From contig VWZX01006105.1 in assembly GCA_013399015.1 (NCBI GenBank), positions 1,426,001 to 1,490,000 on the forward strand: a DNA stretch of 64,000 nucleotides. Direction: 5' to 3'. Positions within the stretch are counted from its first letter, which is position 1; the number at the start of each line of letters is the position of its first letter. The notes below the pieces were generated by a model. It saw only the letters and a list, made by a program, of their open reading frames with translations. It was not told the DNA's origin and did not search any database. Source of the DNA: Galbula dea (Eukaryota > Chordata > Aves > Piciformes > Galbulidae). The position numbers and the translations under genes are program-made. Below, one piece after another: positions 30,001-39,124 of the stretch.

Positions 30001-33000
30001 CAAGTCTCTTCCCCACACAAAAGAAGCTCAGCTTCTGCTCTGCTGCAAACATGCTAGAGATACAAAAGTTCTCTTTGGGCTACTCCAAGGACAAAGACAT
30101 GCCTGGGAAAGTATATACCCTGTGGGTAAATCTCTATATGATGGCTAAATTAAGCAGGAATAGCAAAGCTTTAATGAAATGCTCTTAAGATCAAGTTATA
30201 TAATACCTATTACAAGTCTACATTAAGGAAGTTTAAAATATCCACAAAAGAAAACTCAATTACAACATAAAAACTAGAACAAAGAATTACAGAGCATAAA
30301 TTGAGGCTCAGACTCAGTCTATGTTCCCTTTCAACTCCACCAGGCGTTTGGGCACTATTCAGACACAGTGCCGCTGGCGAGCACGCCGGTGGTTTGCTTC
30401 CACCTGGTGGAAAGAAGGCAGATGTCGTGTGTGACAGATAACTTACGAAGCATCAGTCTGCAGGGAGTTAAGAAACCGTCCTTGTTCCAGATTTAGCCTG
30501 TACACTTCAGAACTACAAAAGAAAAAACCAAAATGACTCCTTTTCTTATGAACACTGAAAAATACTGTTATAAATTAGGAGGAGTTAGAAACACTCTTGC
30601 TGACAGCCTAATTTTACCCAATATACGATCTTCAGACATCACATTCTAAAACACAGGACACACCTCTCCTTCAGTGTTAAAAACACAGAGAAAAATGTGC
30701 ATGTTCACCAAAGATATTTATTATATTGCAATATTCTACCAATTATTCTTTTTCCAGAGAGAAGATGCATTAATTCCTCTCTTAAAATCTTAAATTTCCT
30801 ACGACTTACATCTTGAATTGCTACCTATTTTGTTTCAAGCCCTAAAGACTTTATTTTACTTCAGCCATATTTTCTCACAAACTCAATTGGCTGTTTCATG
30901 TGATTTGACTCACACTAACAGCAACAAAACACCAACCACCATGGAAAAAGTAATTTAATTTTCCTGACTTAGATGCTAATCACTTTTTAAAGCACTACAC
31001 TGAATTGCAATTTTTATAACAAATTTGCCAATACCTGATGCACCTGGTTTAAGAATCAAAGAAAACATCTTAAAACAATACAGAAAAGTGAATTAGTTTT
31101 AAGTCTTCCCACATTTTGCACTCTTCAAACAGTCTCCACTATTAACCTGTAAGGAACTGCTACTTCTTGCAACTTTTAACTTTTATTCTTGAAAAACATT
31201 GCTAACAAAAGTGGGGAAAAAATCCACTTAATAAATACCTTGCTCCTACAAAATACAGGTCACATGATGGATAGTGATAAGAGAAATCTCTGCCAAATTT
31301 TGGTATTCTTGTTCTGTAGTAATGGCCATGTTGTGAATGAAACTCCACAAACCTGCCACACTGCAAGAAGACAATCTGAAAATAAAATAGAAAGTACTGA
31401 AATATACAGAAGCAGATGATAACCTCAGCTTGTCTTACAGCACCAACTCCAGAAATTTTTTTTCCAAGCTCATACAGGTTTATCACAACTTACCATTAAG
31501 CCATTTCTGTTAAAACAAGCAAATCAACTAGTGCTTCATCAGTCTCACTAGCCACAGCAAAAAGCTTTATCCATAAAACTTAAGCTAATAGTCACAAGAG
31601 TATATGCAACACCCTGAAAGTGACTCTGCAACCAGAAGCAGTACAGTCATCTTGGTGTTGTGCTACATCAAAATCAACATCTGTACTTTTTCAGACACCA
31701 GAGTTAATTTCTTCCAGGTACAATGCCACACAAACACCAACATGTTCACAGGAACTAAGTATATGAACTATACATCCTGATGCATAGCAGCATTCCAATA
31801 AAAGACACCAACAACCTTCTAATAGTAGATTTTAAATTTCCTACTACTAGACTACACTGTTAGCAATGCAAATAAGCACAAGAAGCTCAGGAAAGGCAAG
31901 GTACAAAAGTTATTTTGAATCTGTCAACTTTATTTATATATCTGTATATTCTTCCCTTATGAGACATGGAGAAAGTACTGATCTGGGCTAGCACTTCATG
32001 CCTATTTATCACTAAGTCCTCATTTATGCTTTTTCTGATATCAGAAACCCTAGTGCTTCAGCTTCTATTCCTGGACTCATTCATCTTGGTCCAAGACCAA
32101 GTAGAGTATTACCTTTCAGAAGTCTAACTACAGTTTCATGTGAGACTACACATGCAGCTGTACCATTTATGCCACGATTATTTTCCATATATTATCCAAA
32201 TCAATCCTTTGTGTGTCTAATGCTTTTAACTGGAGGTTTACAACAAGCAAAAGCTTTTCACTTTAACTGTTTGAAACAATGCCCAGATCAAATTTTTCAA
32301 ACCACTGCAAAAGAAGAAATGTGTGCACCTTCATGCAGTACTAAAGGTACATAAACTATGAAAACACAAAAGCAAACCATATTTAATTTAGTTTTTAATT
32401 AAAAAAATATCAGTATCAGTCTGAGTTCACTACCAGTAACCTGTTACCAGGAAGAGAAAAGATGCAGTTTGCTGTCTATAACAGTGAATGTTCTTCTCAC
32501 CCACTGTATCTCCAAAACATTCTAGAATGTTTGATAGTTGCCGAAAGCAACCAAACACACTGCTAATGATTGCCTTACCTCTAATAATTTTCTGGTTTAC
32601 AACAAATTTCTACAATACTGGACTTGGAAGGTATTTGTGTCTTCTTTCATACAACTCACTGTAAATGTTTGTCTTTCCTTCATACTAATGAATATTGGTC
32701 ACTACCAGAAAACCACAGCCTCAGGATAGCAAAAGCACAGCCACCAGTGTGTTGCAAAAAACACTAAGTGGAAATACATGTCTGTTTCCAAAAGGGAGAA
32801 AAAAGGTACCACTCTCTCAAGTCTGAAACTTAGTCCAAAACTAAAACGTATGAGAGCACAGAAATGTACCTGGCCATTTGGACAGCAACATAAACTAAAT
32901 TCAGCAGCTTGCTTTCACTGTGAAAATGCAAAAAAGTCTCAAGAGGTGACCTTACAAGGATAGGGGCAGCAGTCCAGGGAGAAGCTATTTTCCCTGTGCT

Positions 33001-36000
33001 ACTGAAGCATGATGCAGTGTGTGCAGTGTTGGGCTCCCCAATTCAGGAGAGATGTTGAGAGCATCCAGAGCCCTGTGAAGACAGAAAAATGGCAGAACAC
33101 ATACAGAACATACAGAGAAAGGTTGGAAGAATCTTTGTTCGTTTAGTGCAGCAAAGAAAACCCTGCAGGACAACCTAATAGGAGCCAGCCACTTAAGTCT
33201 AGTTTCAAAAACTAAAAGGGTCAAACTCTTTGCAGTAGCAGCAGGGAAAATTTCAGATTTTTCTGGGCAGGTTGGACAGGAAAGAAGAATTCTTTACAAC
33301 AAGGTAGTGCAGCACTGCAGCAATTTATTCATTGCATTTGTGGGACTGCCATGCTTGCAGGTTTTCAGTCCTGTTCAAACATTAAATAACACTTGGAGGC
33401 CTTCTTCCAATCTGTATTGTTATGATTCTAAGCATTTCAAGTGTATTTTCTCAAACACTGTTCCCTCTTTCCACCATGTACAAAACACTATGACAGCTAC
33501 CTGCAATAGTTTTCTTCCCGATGATTTGTTACGTGTTAGGAAAACAAAACGGAAAGTAAGGCTGTGGAAGCAGGGCTTCAGTCTGAAACACAGTATCAAT
33601 TTCAACAGAAGACAGATACAAACCCTACTTTTTGTAACCAGTCTGAAGCATGTTTGCAAACATTCCTTCAGTCTCCCAAGTAACTGTTTCATCTGTACAA
33701 CCAGAAACATTCTCCCACAGACAAATGGGATGCTACTGTACTGTGTCAGTCGCTTTCTTCTGCTACTTGAATTCACACACATTGTTGGATCCCTCTCAGG
33801 GGAAAATTTTTGAAAGGACTAAACCTAAAAGGATAGATGATAATGTCTCTGAGCAATAGAAATACTTATTAAAACAAACTTGTACAAAGATGCTAAGGTC
33901 TCTTCTCAGAAAAAAACCCTCCGTTAAAATAAGCAAATGAAATAACTGAAAAAAAGGCTTGTCCTAATGAAACCAGCAAAATTGTATCCCTAAATTTCGT
34001 TTTTATTTTGGAACACTACATCTTAATTAATGAGCAAAGTAAACTTTACAGAAAGTAGTAACATCTTTCAGTACAGCAACTGCTGCAGCTGAAGAAAACA
34101 GCCAGGTGTTAAACAGAGTTAGAATCAGTAACTGTTTTGGGCCTGAAAAGGCACTGAAGGTCCTAAGAACTCAACTGTTTCCCTTCAGGCATAGCACTTC
34201 ACTTAAAACAAAACAAAACACCAATAAGAAAAAAACCCTACTCTGAACAAATTTTGCCTTATTCATATGCTTATAATCATCATGTGTTACAACCATACTG
34301 AGAAATCAGGCTATTGACTTACCTATAGCTATCCCACCTCTCAAAAATGGTGTATGTGTATCACTTGTCACAAGGGATGGTGACCTAAATGTTATCCTAG
34401 AAAGAATAACTAATTCCATTTTTCTCATGATGGTTATTTGTAGGATAGATCACTGTTTCAAGTTTTTCTCTACTACAGACAAAAGGCCTCAAAAGGGGTA
34501 AGGCAGACTATAATGCAAAGAGACAAAACAAACAGCATTTTCAAGGTACAAAAAAATATTTACTGTTTGCTTTTTAAAAAAAGAAAACCACTTTTGTTCC
34601 AAAAGCTGTTGATTGACTGCCTTTACTATATATGAAAATGCATTCATATACATATTAAACATTTGTTTCATTTACACACAGAAACAGTAAACATACCTTC
34701 GAGTAATCATCTGATAAAATCTCAAACGTAACCACTAGAGGAGAGAGCAAGAGAATTTCAAGTCAACTAAGTAAGCAAATTTATTTGCAAGCATTGGCAT
34801 AAATCCTAAAAACATTTACACTCATGCTAACCTTTAGTCACAAAGTATTCCCCACAGGTGTCAGGGCATAATGCAGGCATTGTGATAACATCTTTAATTA
34901 CATAACTTTATTTGCAAAATAGTAAGTAGCATTTTGAAACTGCAGAAGCATATGAAGCACCTTGTGATCTTATCCTTCTGGTACACTTGACAGGCACTCC
35001 TCAACACAACTCTCAACAATCTATTTATTGGCTTGGGGAAGGTCTCATCAAATGGTTCTCAAGTGAGTGTGTGGTCCATGGACCTTTGGGAATCCATCAA
35101 AGGTAATTAAAAAACCGACCTAAGCTCAGACATACTATGCACAAATCTGCATGGGATCCATCTAAGTGATCAGCACTTCCACAGAAAAAGATTTAAGGCT
35201 AAAAATAAAACAGCACAAATTGGGAAGTTACTGTCTATGCTCTAAACAGCAATGCATTGAACTCTGCCTGGTTTGGGAACATTAGGGAGTAGCTGCTTCA
35301 GCTAAATTGATTTCATTTAAATCAAGTAGCTCATTTAAAGTTACCTGAAGTGGCTCTTTTCTACATTTTAAATTAAACATACTTTTGCAGTCTGGCAAGG
35401 TGCCCATTCAAAAAGAAGAAAATGTACTTTAAGCTCTAATTACCAGCAAACATTTACTACTACTATGTCTCCTACTCTTTTAAAGCCAGTCTCACTCTTG
35501 CCATACCTTCCTCTCTGAACCCCTGCCCCTACAATCTCCCCTTTTACTAAGTTGTAGCACTGTCTCTTCACCCTATGTGGCTCCTTGTAGTCCTGAGGCA
35601 CAGGGTAAATAAAGAAACCCCACCATGTTCTGCCTCCCTTTTCCTGACCCAATTCAGTAATTCTCAATTTTTGTTTTCAAATCCCTCTCATACACATCAC
35701 AGTTTCATTCTTCTCTAGTGACTTAGGACTTCTGTAACTCTATGTTAATCCCCTCATTGTTTTGGTCACTCCTGTATTCAGCTATTAGTCCTCTAAATAT
35801 ATCAGCCTTCTAACAAAAAACAAACCAAACAAAATCCAAAAAGTAAAAAAAAAACCCCCAACCCCAACCACCAAACACCATTCCCCAAAACTACACATCC
35901 TAAAATTCAGAGCCATAGCAGCTCTGACCTCAGCCCCATGTCTAACTGCCAGCAGATTCTTCCTTTCCCATTGTACAGATGGCTCCTTGCTTTCCTCACC

Positions 36001-38910
36001 ACAGTTGTTCCCCCTCCAAATTAGTAGCAAACAAGGTGTAATTAGAGCCTTGGCCTTTTTACTGTCTGTCCATAAGTACCTCATTTCCAAGAAAATAAAC
36101 AAGAAACCAAACCAACCAAAGTAAGCCACTCTCAGGGAATTCTCTTTATATTGTAACTCACCTACTGAGCTTGGGCTCCAGCAAGAATTCATTTCAGTCA
36201 TCATACTGCAACCACAGTACATTCTGCTACCTTACTGCATCCAGAAGTGGAAAGAAGGGAGATCTGGCCACTACCCACCCCTTGTAATCGTGCTGCATTG
36301 CCCACAAAAAGCACGGGCTTCACCCACATTCACTCCCTGAGCCCTGCACTTATGTGGCTCAAGGTAAACCTTACATTCCTCACACCACTCCCATAGAGGA
36401 AAGAACTATGAAGGAGGAAGAAAATGGAAAAAATACAGAGATAAAGACTAGGAGATGTTTTACTCTAGATTCTTCTGTTTCCCCAAAGTACATTCTGTCC
36501 CATCACCACAGGGAGAGAAATCTCTACGCAAGGCCAATCTGAATCGTACATAAAAGATATCTTGTACTAACTGCTGAGATATCTTATACTAACCTTCAGA
36601 GTCTAAGCATCTCTCAAATTTCTGGGATAACTGATAGGTATCAAAGCAGCGGATCCTTGGCTTGTAAGTTCCTGAAAGAATAATATGATCTTTAATAAAA
36701 ACATTGAAAAGATAACATTAAAGTATTTTTTTTAGTATAATGTCTCACATATACAGGCTTTACTGTGTTTCAACTGTAAGTATTCTGATTTTATCAGAGT
36801 CTCTGTGACTGGAAAAAACAAGCCTCTTTGAAACAATCTTATGGCCTAGTTTTTTTGTCCTTGGTGCCTGAAAGCATCCTTCTTGAACGCAGGTTCTTCT
36901 GATAACCAAATACATCACACAGAATTTATTCATAACTTTCAGTAAGTATGAAAAACCAAGTCCCCTTATATTATTAACACCTCCTAAAGTATTCCATGTT
37001 TGGATTCTGCTTTGACAGTTACAAAAATTAGCATTAACCTCCATCCTTTAAAACACTCCCCAAACTATGATGTTCAGAAGTTATTTAAAGCAAATTTACA
37101 CACATAAAATAAAAATAATTAAGAACTGAGTTTTTAACTGCATTAGAAAACAGTTTAGTTTTTAATTGTGTTATAAACCCTTGGTGGCCGGAGGGCTGAA
37201 CCAGAGGATCTTCAAGAGGTGCCTTCCTGCCCAAAGCATTCTGTGATTCTATGATTCTAAGAATGTCTGCATTCTAAAAAGTGTCTCACAATACCATTCC
37301 CAAGACAGCCACTCCAACACATCCAAATAGTAAGCTTACAGAACTCTCTTCAATGCTACATTTAAAAACAAACATCAATTCTACCTGAAATTCTAAGTCA
37401 TTCTGCAATCAAGCTTTTCTAGCACTTTTGGCCTCTTCTAGAGAGAGACACTGTTAACTCACCAACTGCCATAATATACTGTCCATCTCTTGATACCTTA
37501 ATCTTTGTGCTAACTGTCGGCATCTCAAAGTCTTGAATAAGTTCAATTCTTCTACGGATATCTGTAAGAAAAAAAATTCTGTAAAGGCAGCACAATTGTA
37601 TCAGCTAAACTAGTGGTTTCTTAAAGAAGCATGTTGAGTTTTAACAGAGGGAGTATCTTTTAAGATCTTTTAAGCATAATTAACACACTACAAGCAGACT
37701 AATACAGCCTGTTAACCCTGAGAAGTGGGCTGCCTCCATGCAAAATCAATGTCTATTTTGAGGTAACTATGTACAAGTTATGTAGTAACAAGAAGTTATT
37801 ACACATTTTGCACAACTATGTTGTATAACATATTCCATTCTCCTGCTATGTCTGCACATTTTTTTTTGTTGGCCGAGTTTCTTATATAACCCTTCTTGTG
37901 GTATGTAAATAGCCATTTTTATTTTGTATAACAAGTTCAGGCTAAAATGATGATGCTCCTGCACTCTTAAGATCAGCATAACACCATAGAGGAGTTTATA
38001 CTTGGGACTTTATCATAAGCTACACATGGAATTCATCCATCATGTTTCTGTACAACCTACAACCCCGATACTTAACAACTGAAACGTAAAACAACACTGG
38101 TAATACTCAGTTCAGATAAAGCTATACAGGAAGTTAGAAGTAACTATTTATAGCTTTAATTTTTTAGTTTTTAAAATATGAGCTATGCATAACTTCCTTG
38201 TATCAGTTAGTGAAGTATCTCCCTCTTGACTTGCATACTGTATATGTATAGCAGAATATTACTGAGGACCCTGTGATGGGAAAACTCACCCACATCTTTC
38301 TTCTGTAAAGCTCTTTTCTTCCTGTCTGAGAGCCACTGTAAGAAAATATATAAATCAGTCTTGAGCTCTTATTCACAAAGGAACAGGAAAATCGCTTATG
38401 GTTTATCCAAGTTGGAAGTACAACTCATTTACACCCACTTTTAAAATTATTTTTATTGTTTCTACATTTTCACGGGCATATTTAACTGTTCCAAGCCAAT
38501 AAAACTTACAACGTCGTGGGTTTCAATGGCCCGTAGAAAAGGCACACTTATAGTTCGAGATGCATGCATTCAAAATGCCTTTTTAGCTTAAAAAAATTCC
38601 ATGCAGCTGGTTTTAGTTGACGATCCCAAGCCCCAACACAGGCGCACACGGAGAAGCGGCAACTAAATGAGCCGTTCAGGACCGGGCTACAGCCCAGGCA
38701 CAAACTCTATAACGCGCTCATAAAGGCTCTGGCTGCACGAACACGCGAGCGGCCCCAGCGGGACAGGCGGGCGGCCAGCGCTGCGGCCACCCGGCAGCGC
38801 GTCCCCTCGCCCCCCTCTAAGCCCGGTCTGCGCGGCTCTCTCACCTCCGGGAGGCTCCTGCCGGCGCTGAGACTGTATATCTTCACCTCGTTTAGACTGG
38901 AGACCTGCAT
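1..38910 (-). CDS. NOL10: NOL10 gene, nucleolar protein 10 (Enp2 orthologue), 19 coding exons, 3' end beyond window
   Basis: This is the coding span of NOL10, a nucleolar WD40-repeat protein. Its yeast orthologue Enp2 belongs to the small-subunit processome and is needed for 18S rRNA maturation. Nineteen exons join in continuous phase and encode residues 1-560. The product has a short N-terminus, a WD40-type beta-propeller region (about residues 50-345, with CWDPRT at 202-207, LLYDLR at 254-259 and IKMW at 295-298), a conserved post-propeller segment (343-444), a NUC153-type motif (about 480-508), a basic stretch (512-522) and an acidic serine-rich tract (533-554). From memory, human NOL10 is about 688 residues, so roughly 130 C-terminal residues lie left of position 1. 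All introns start GT and end AG. The assignment rests on near-identity to remembered mammalian NOL10 throughout. Confidence 0.97.
447..620 (-). CDS. NOL10: NOL10 coding exon 18, NUC153-type motif (residues 475-532)
   Basis: A 174-nt exon containing the short motif DDRFKVMFENPDFQVDEQSE (residues 482-501), which corresponds to the NUC153 family seen in nucleolar proteins. A lysine/arginine-rich stretch follows (512-522). The acceptor is TTCCAG and the donor GTAAAA. Confidence 0.97.
1331..1420 (-). CDS. NOL10: NOL10 coding exon 17 (residues 445-474)
   Basis: Encodes KLPKVNKELALKLIEEEGEE followed by QQVTRKRKQK, a probable helix ending in a basic cluster that could contribute to nucleolar targeting (inference). 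The acceptor is TTCAG and the donor GTGAAC. It has 30 codons in phase 0. Confidence 0.96.
2071..2169 (-). CDS. NOL10: NOL10 coding exon 16 (residues 412-444)
   Basis: Encodes AKMMANPFAYEEYRREKIRQ followed by KIEETRAQRVQLK, a charged helical segment. The acceptor is CAAAG and the donor GTAAAT. It has 33 complete codons in phase 0. Confidence 0.96.
2327..2406 (-). CDS. NOL10: NOL10 coding exon 15 (residues 385-411)
   Basis: Encodes GLAHLIGSSLLRAYMHGFFM followed by DIRLYHK, a conserved post-propeller segment. The acceptor is CTCAG and the donor GTAAAT. Only 157 nt separate it from exon 16. Confidence 0.96.
3996..4122 (-). CDS. NOL10: NOL10 coding exon 14 (residues 343-385)
   Basis: Encodes VLGPAPKWCSFLDNLTEELE, ENPESTVYDDYKFVTRKDLE and NL, nearly identical to mammalian NOL10. 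The acceptor is CCACAG. The donor GTAAAA is weak. Confidence 0.97.
5446..5560 (-). mobile_element. CR1 LINE fragment, reverse orientation
   Basis: CAGAATCACAGAAT is followed by a GGCTGGAAAAGACCTTCAAG-type segment and GTCCAACC, the reverse complement of the CR1 3' UTR end. It is a short 5'-truncated remnant in NOL10 intron 13. Confidence 0.8.
7311..7440 (-). mobile_element. CR1 LINE fragment, reverse orientation
   Basis: The segment opens AATCATAGAATCACAGAAT, then TTGGAAGGGACCTC and CTAGTCCAACCCCCCTGCC, the reverse complement of the CR1 3' terminus. It lies in NOL10 intron 13. Confidence 0.9.
9170..9310. promoter_or_regulatory. Candidate conserved non-coding element with clustered ATTA cores
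   Basis: Within about 65 bases there are TAATTA (9224-9229), TAATTG (9236-9241), TTAATTAA (9253-9260), CAATTA (9264-9269) and the palindrome GTAATTAATTAC (9274-9285). These are classic homeodomain-type core sites. The density and the non-repetitive flanks resemble vertebrate developmental enhancers. Conservation cannot be seen from one sequence, so the call is inference. Confidence 0.35.
10352..10473. repeat. GT-rich low-complexity tract
   Basis: Runs of TTTG, GGTTT and GTTTGT dominate, giving a strongly asymmetric G+T strand. It creates spurious open frames on both strands. Confidence 0.75.
14990..15120 (+). mobile_element. Possible degraded LTR-like fragment
   Basis: A GC-richer patch (GCCGGCCGGACC around 15037-15048) ends in an AATAAA at 15108-15113 within AT-rich intron. 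This resembles the R/U5 side of an avian endogenous retroviral LTR. I see no paired LTR or coding region, and a family cannot be named. Confidence 0.25.
16215..16385. repeat. T/A-rich low-complexity tract
   Basis: Diverged TTTATATTA, TTCTTTT and TATAC units with almost no G. It lies in NOL10 intron 13. Confidence 0.6.
18579..18631 (-). CDS. NOL10: NOL10 coding exon 13 (residues 325-342)
   Basis: A 53-nt exon encoding GMLMTANEAPKMNIYYIP, the last propeller strands. The acceptor is TTTTAG and the donor GTAAGT. It is isolated between introns of 5.4 and 14.5 kb. Confidence 0.95.
18694..18720. repeat. TA/CA dinucleotide microsatellite
   Basis: Alternating TATATA, CACACACA and TATATAT units in NOL10 intron 13 upstream of exon 13 on the plus axis. 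No CDS overlaps it. Confidence 0.7.
18806..18878. repeat. A/C-rich low-complexity tract
   Basis: CAACAAAAACACACC, CCAACCAACC and CACACACAAAAAAAA-type units in NOL10 intron 12. The minus-strand open frame across it is compositional. Confidence 0.7.
19100..19475 (+). mobile_element. CR1 LINE fragment with ORF2 remnant, forward orientation
   Basis: Translation with frame breaks gives the reverse-transcriptase-type remnants GPVQFSIFISD and SKFADNTKLGG, followed by a shortened 3' UTR ending near GGATTCTATGATCC. It is 5'-truncated and internally deleted. It lies in NOL10 intron 12, antisense to NOL10. Confidence 0.9.
21299..21425 (-). mobile_element. CR1 LINE ORF2 fragment, reverse orientation
   Basis: The reverse complement contains GGACTGTTTGGTGGATGAGG and GGCTGTCAACAGCTCAATGC, the same CR1 region as at 19107-19185. 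The two copies form an inverted pair in NOL10 intron 12. It lacks a 3' end. Confidence 0.75.
22280..22397 (+). mobile_element. Old CR1 LINE 3' fragment, forward orientation
   Basis: GGCTTTGAGCAGG, then CCAGAGGTACCTTCCAACCT, then AGATTCTAC matches a diverged CR1 3' UTR. It lies in NOL10 intron 12. Confidence 0.55.
23999..24065 (-). CDS. NOL10: NOL10 coding exon 12 (residues 303-325)
   Basis: Encodes GKIFTSMEPEYDINDVCLYP followed by NS. The acceptor is TTTCAG and the donor GTATGT. The exon is followed by a 5.4-kb intron. Confidence 0.96.
24940..25330. other. GC-richer non-coding block in NOL10 intron 11
   Basis: A stretch of about 390 bases, rich in CCC and CTCC runs, that stands out from the AT-rich intron. 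It contains open frames of 65-73 codons on both strands, none with recognisable homology. It may be an old repeat or a regulatory block; I cannot assign it. Confidence 0.35.
26368..26517 (-). CDS. NOL10: NOL10 coding exon 11 (residues 253-302)
   Basis: A 150-nt exon encoding VLLYDLRSSNPLIVKDHHYG, LPIKSVQFQHQLDLIISADS and RIIKMWNKDT. The paired LLYDLR and IKMW motifs are typical WD40 blade ends. The acceptor is TTCAAG and the donor GTAAGT. Confidence 0.97.
27310..27425 (-). mobile_element. CR1 LINE fragment, reverse orientation
   Basis: CAGAATCATTTAACTTGG, AAAAGACCTTTAAGATTATT and CACCACTAAACCATGTACCT are the reverse complement of the CR1 3' UTR. It lies in NOL10 intron 10 and accounts for part of a 174-codon spurious frame. 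Confidence 0.85.
28008..28086 (-). CDS. NOL10: NOL10 coding exon 10 (residues 226-252)
   Basis: Encodes IDGLPSVSALKFDGALNMAV followed by GTSTGQ, a WD40 blade. The acceptor is TTGCAG. The donor GTAGAC is weak. The reading phase is continuous with exon 11. Confidence 0.95.
28414..28499 (-). CDS. NOL10: NOL10 coding exon 9 (residues 198-226)
   Basis: Encodes GKVECWDPRTRNRVGLLDCA followed by LSSVTADT. It contains the WD dipeptide at residues 203-204. The acceptor is TTCAG and the donor GTGAGT. It ends two bases into a Glu codon. Confidence 0.96.
29010..29070 (-). CDS. NOL10: NOL10 coding exon 8 (residues 177-197)
   Basis: Encodes ESNVCDINPVHFLFAMGTAE. The acceptor is TTCCAG and the donor GTAAAT. 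It differs from the remembered mammalian sequence at several surface positions but keeps the NVCDIN core. Confidence 0.95.
29341..29500 (+). mobile_element. CR1 LINE 3' fragment, forward orientation
   Basis: GAAATGGGTTGCCCACAGAG, GTGGAATTTCCATCCTTGGA and TTCTCTCCAACCC follow the CR1 3' UTR order. It lies in NOL10 intron 7. Confidence 0.85.
30447..30512 (-). CDS. NOL10: NOL10 coding exon 7 (residues 155-177)
   Basis: Encodes SSEVYRLNLEQGRFLNSLQT followed by DA, a propeller blade. The acceptor is TTGTAG and the donor GTAAGT. The phase matches both neighbours. Confidence 0.96.
31239..31375 (-). CDS. NOL10: NOL10 coding exon 6 (residues 110-155)
   Basis: Encodes IVFLQCGRFVEFHSQHGHYY and RTRIPKFGRDFSYHYPSCDL followed by YFVGA, one of the most conserved parts of NOL10. 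The acceptor is TTCAG. The donor GTATTT is weaker than the consensus. Confidence 0.97.
32975..33435 (+). mobile_element. Diverged CR1 LINE fragment, forward orientation
   Basis: GTGCAGTGTTGGGCTCCCCA is followed by GAGAGATGTTGAGAGCATCC, a degraded CR1 ORF2 3' region. GGAGGCCTTCTTCCAATCTG and TATGATTCTAAG near 33395-33432 look like its 3' end. It lies in NOL10 intron 5, antisense to NOL10. Confidence 0.7.
34697..34734 (-). CDS. NOL10: NOL10 coding exon 5 (residues 97-109)
   Basis: A small 38-nt exon encoding VVTFEILSDDYSK. The acceptor is CTCTAG and the donor GTATGT. It enters in phase 1 and leaves in phase 0, so skipping it would shift the frame. Confidence 0.95.
35813..35885. repeat. A/C-rich low-complexity tract
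   Basis: AACAAAAAACAAACC, a run of ten A and CCCCCAACCCCAACC-type units in NOL10 intron 4. It is responsible for a spurious 145-codon minus-strand frame. Confidence 0.7.
36555..36593 (-). repeat. 22-bp-period tandem duplication of the exon 4 splice donor
   Basis: Reading the minus strand, 17 bases beginning at the donor GT (36593-36577) recur at 36571-36555 with 16 of 17 identical, separated by 5 bases. Both copies begin GTTAGTA, so a second donor-like site lies 22 nt into the intron. Using it would add 22 nt to exon 4 and shift the frame. Confidence 0.85.
36594..36671 (-). CDS. NOL10: NOL10 coding exon 4 (residues 71-97)
   Basis: Encodes TYKPRIRCFDTYQLSQKFER followed by CLDSE, part of a WD40 blade. 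The acceptor is TTCAG and the donor GTTAGT. The donor and the 17 bases from it are repeated 22 bases downstream, described as a separate feature. Confidence 0.96.
37181..37260 (+). mobile_element. CR1 LINE 3' end, forward orientation
   Basis: GGCCGGAGGGCTGAACCAGA, CTTCCTGCCCAAAGC and the terminal ATTCTGTGATTCTATGATTC octamer repeats define a short CR1 3' end in NOL10 intron 3. Confidence 0.85.
37463..37561 (-). CDS. NOL10: NOL10 coding exon 3 (residues 38-71)
   Basis: Encodes DIRRRIELIQDFEMPT followed by the first beta-propeller strands (IKVSRDGQYIMAVG). The acceptor is TACAG and the donor GTGAGT. It ends one base into a Gly codon. Confidence 0.96.
38290..38335 (-). CDS. NOL10: NOL10 coding exon 2 (residues 23-38)
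   Basis: A short 46-nt exon starting WLSDRKKRALQKKDV, a basic segment conserved in NOL10. The acceptor is TACAG and the donor GTGAGT. It ends after the first base of an Asp codon completed by exon 3. Confidence 0.96.
38640..38844 (-). promoter_or_regulatory. NOL10: CpG-rich start of NOL10 intron 1
   Basis: The first roughly 200 bases of intron 1 are strongly CpG-rich (for example GCGCGTCCCCTCG and CGGGCGGCC) and continue the promoter CpG island past exon 1. Unmethylated islands commonly extend across first exons of housekeeping genes. Confidence 0.6.
38845..38910 (-). CDS. NOL10: NOL10 coding exon 1 (residues 1-22)
   Basis: The exon encodes the initiator methionine and MQVSSLNEVKIYSLS..., matching the mammalian N-terminus. 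The ATG on the minus strand is at 38910-38908, with G at -3 (Kozak-compatible). The donor is GTGAGA and the phase is 0. The frame stays open far upstream of this ATG, so the start is chosen by homology rather than by an upstream stop. Confidence 0.96.
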
Positions 38911-39060
38911 GGCCGCAGCACAACCCACCTCTTCCGGGGCAGAAGGGAAGCGGAAGGTAACCCTCTTCGGCTTAGATATTCCTTCCGGCCGACGGCGGTA
39001 GGTGGTGTTGTATGCGGGGACGACCCAGGTGGCAGCGATCTTCGTCCAGACGTCCTCATG
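38911..39060 (-). promoter_or_regulatory. NOL10: NOL10 5' UTR and proximal promoter region, GC-rich with ETS-type motifs
   Basis: Immediately upstream of the NOL10 ATG the sequence is CpG-rich and holds several ETS cores: CCGGAAGG on the minus strand (38988-38981), GCGGAAGG on the plus strand (38950-38957) and CCGGAAG on the minus strand near 38931-38937. ETS/GABP sites in a short GC-rich promoter are typical of nucleolar and ribosome-biogenesis genes (known of the class). I see no TATA box at a convincing position. The region is closely followed upstream by a CR1 copy, so the unique promoter is short. The transcription start cannot be fixed from sequence. Confidence 0.65.
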
Positions 39061-39124
39061 GGGAAGAAGCAAATTTTTCCTGTAGAGGAAAAAAAAGCAC
39101 CTGAAGAAGTTTGATAAGTTGGCC

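Noticed and set aside
33307..33813. 168-codon plus-strand frame with a 120-codon antisense frame
   Set aside because: It begins in the end of a degraded CR1, and no protein family is recognisable on either strand.
35785..36222. 145-codon minus-strand frame
   Set aside because: It crosses an A/C-rich low-complexity tract that suppresses stops; no recognisable protein.
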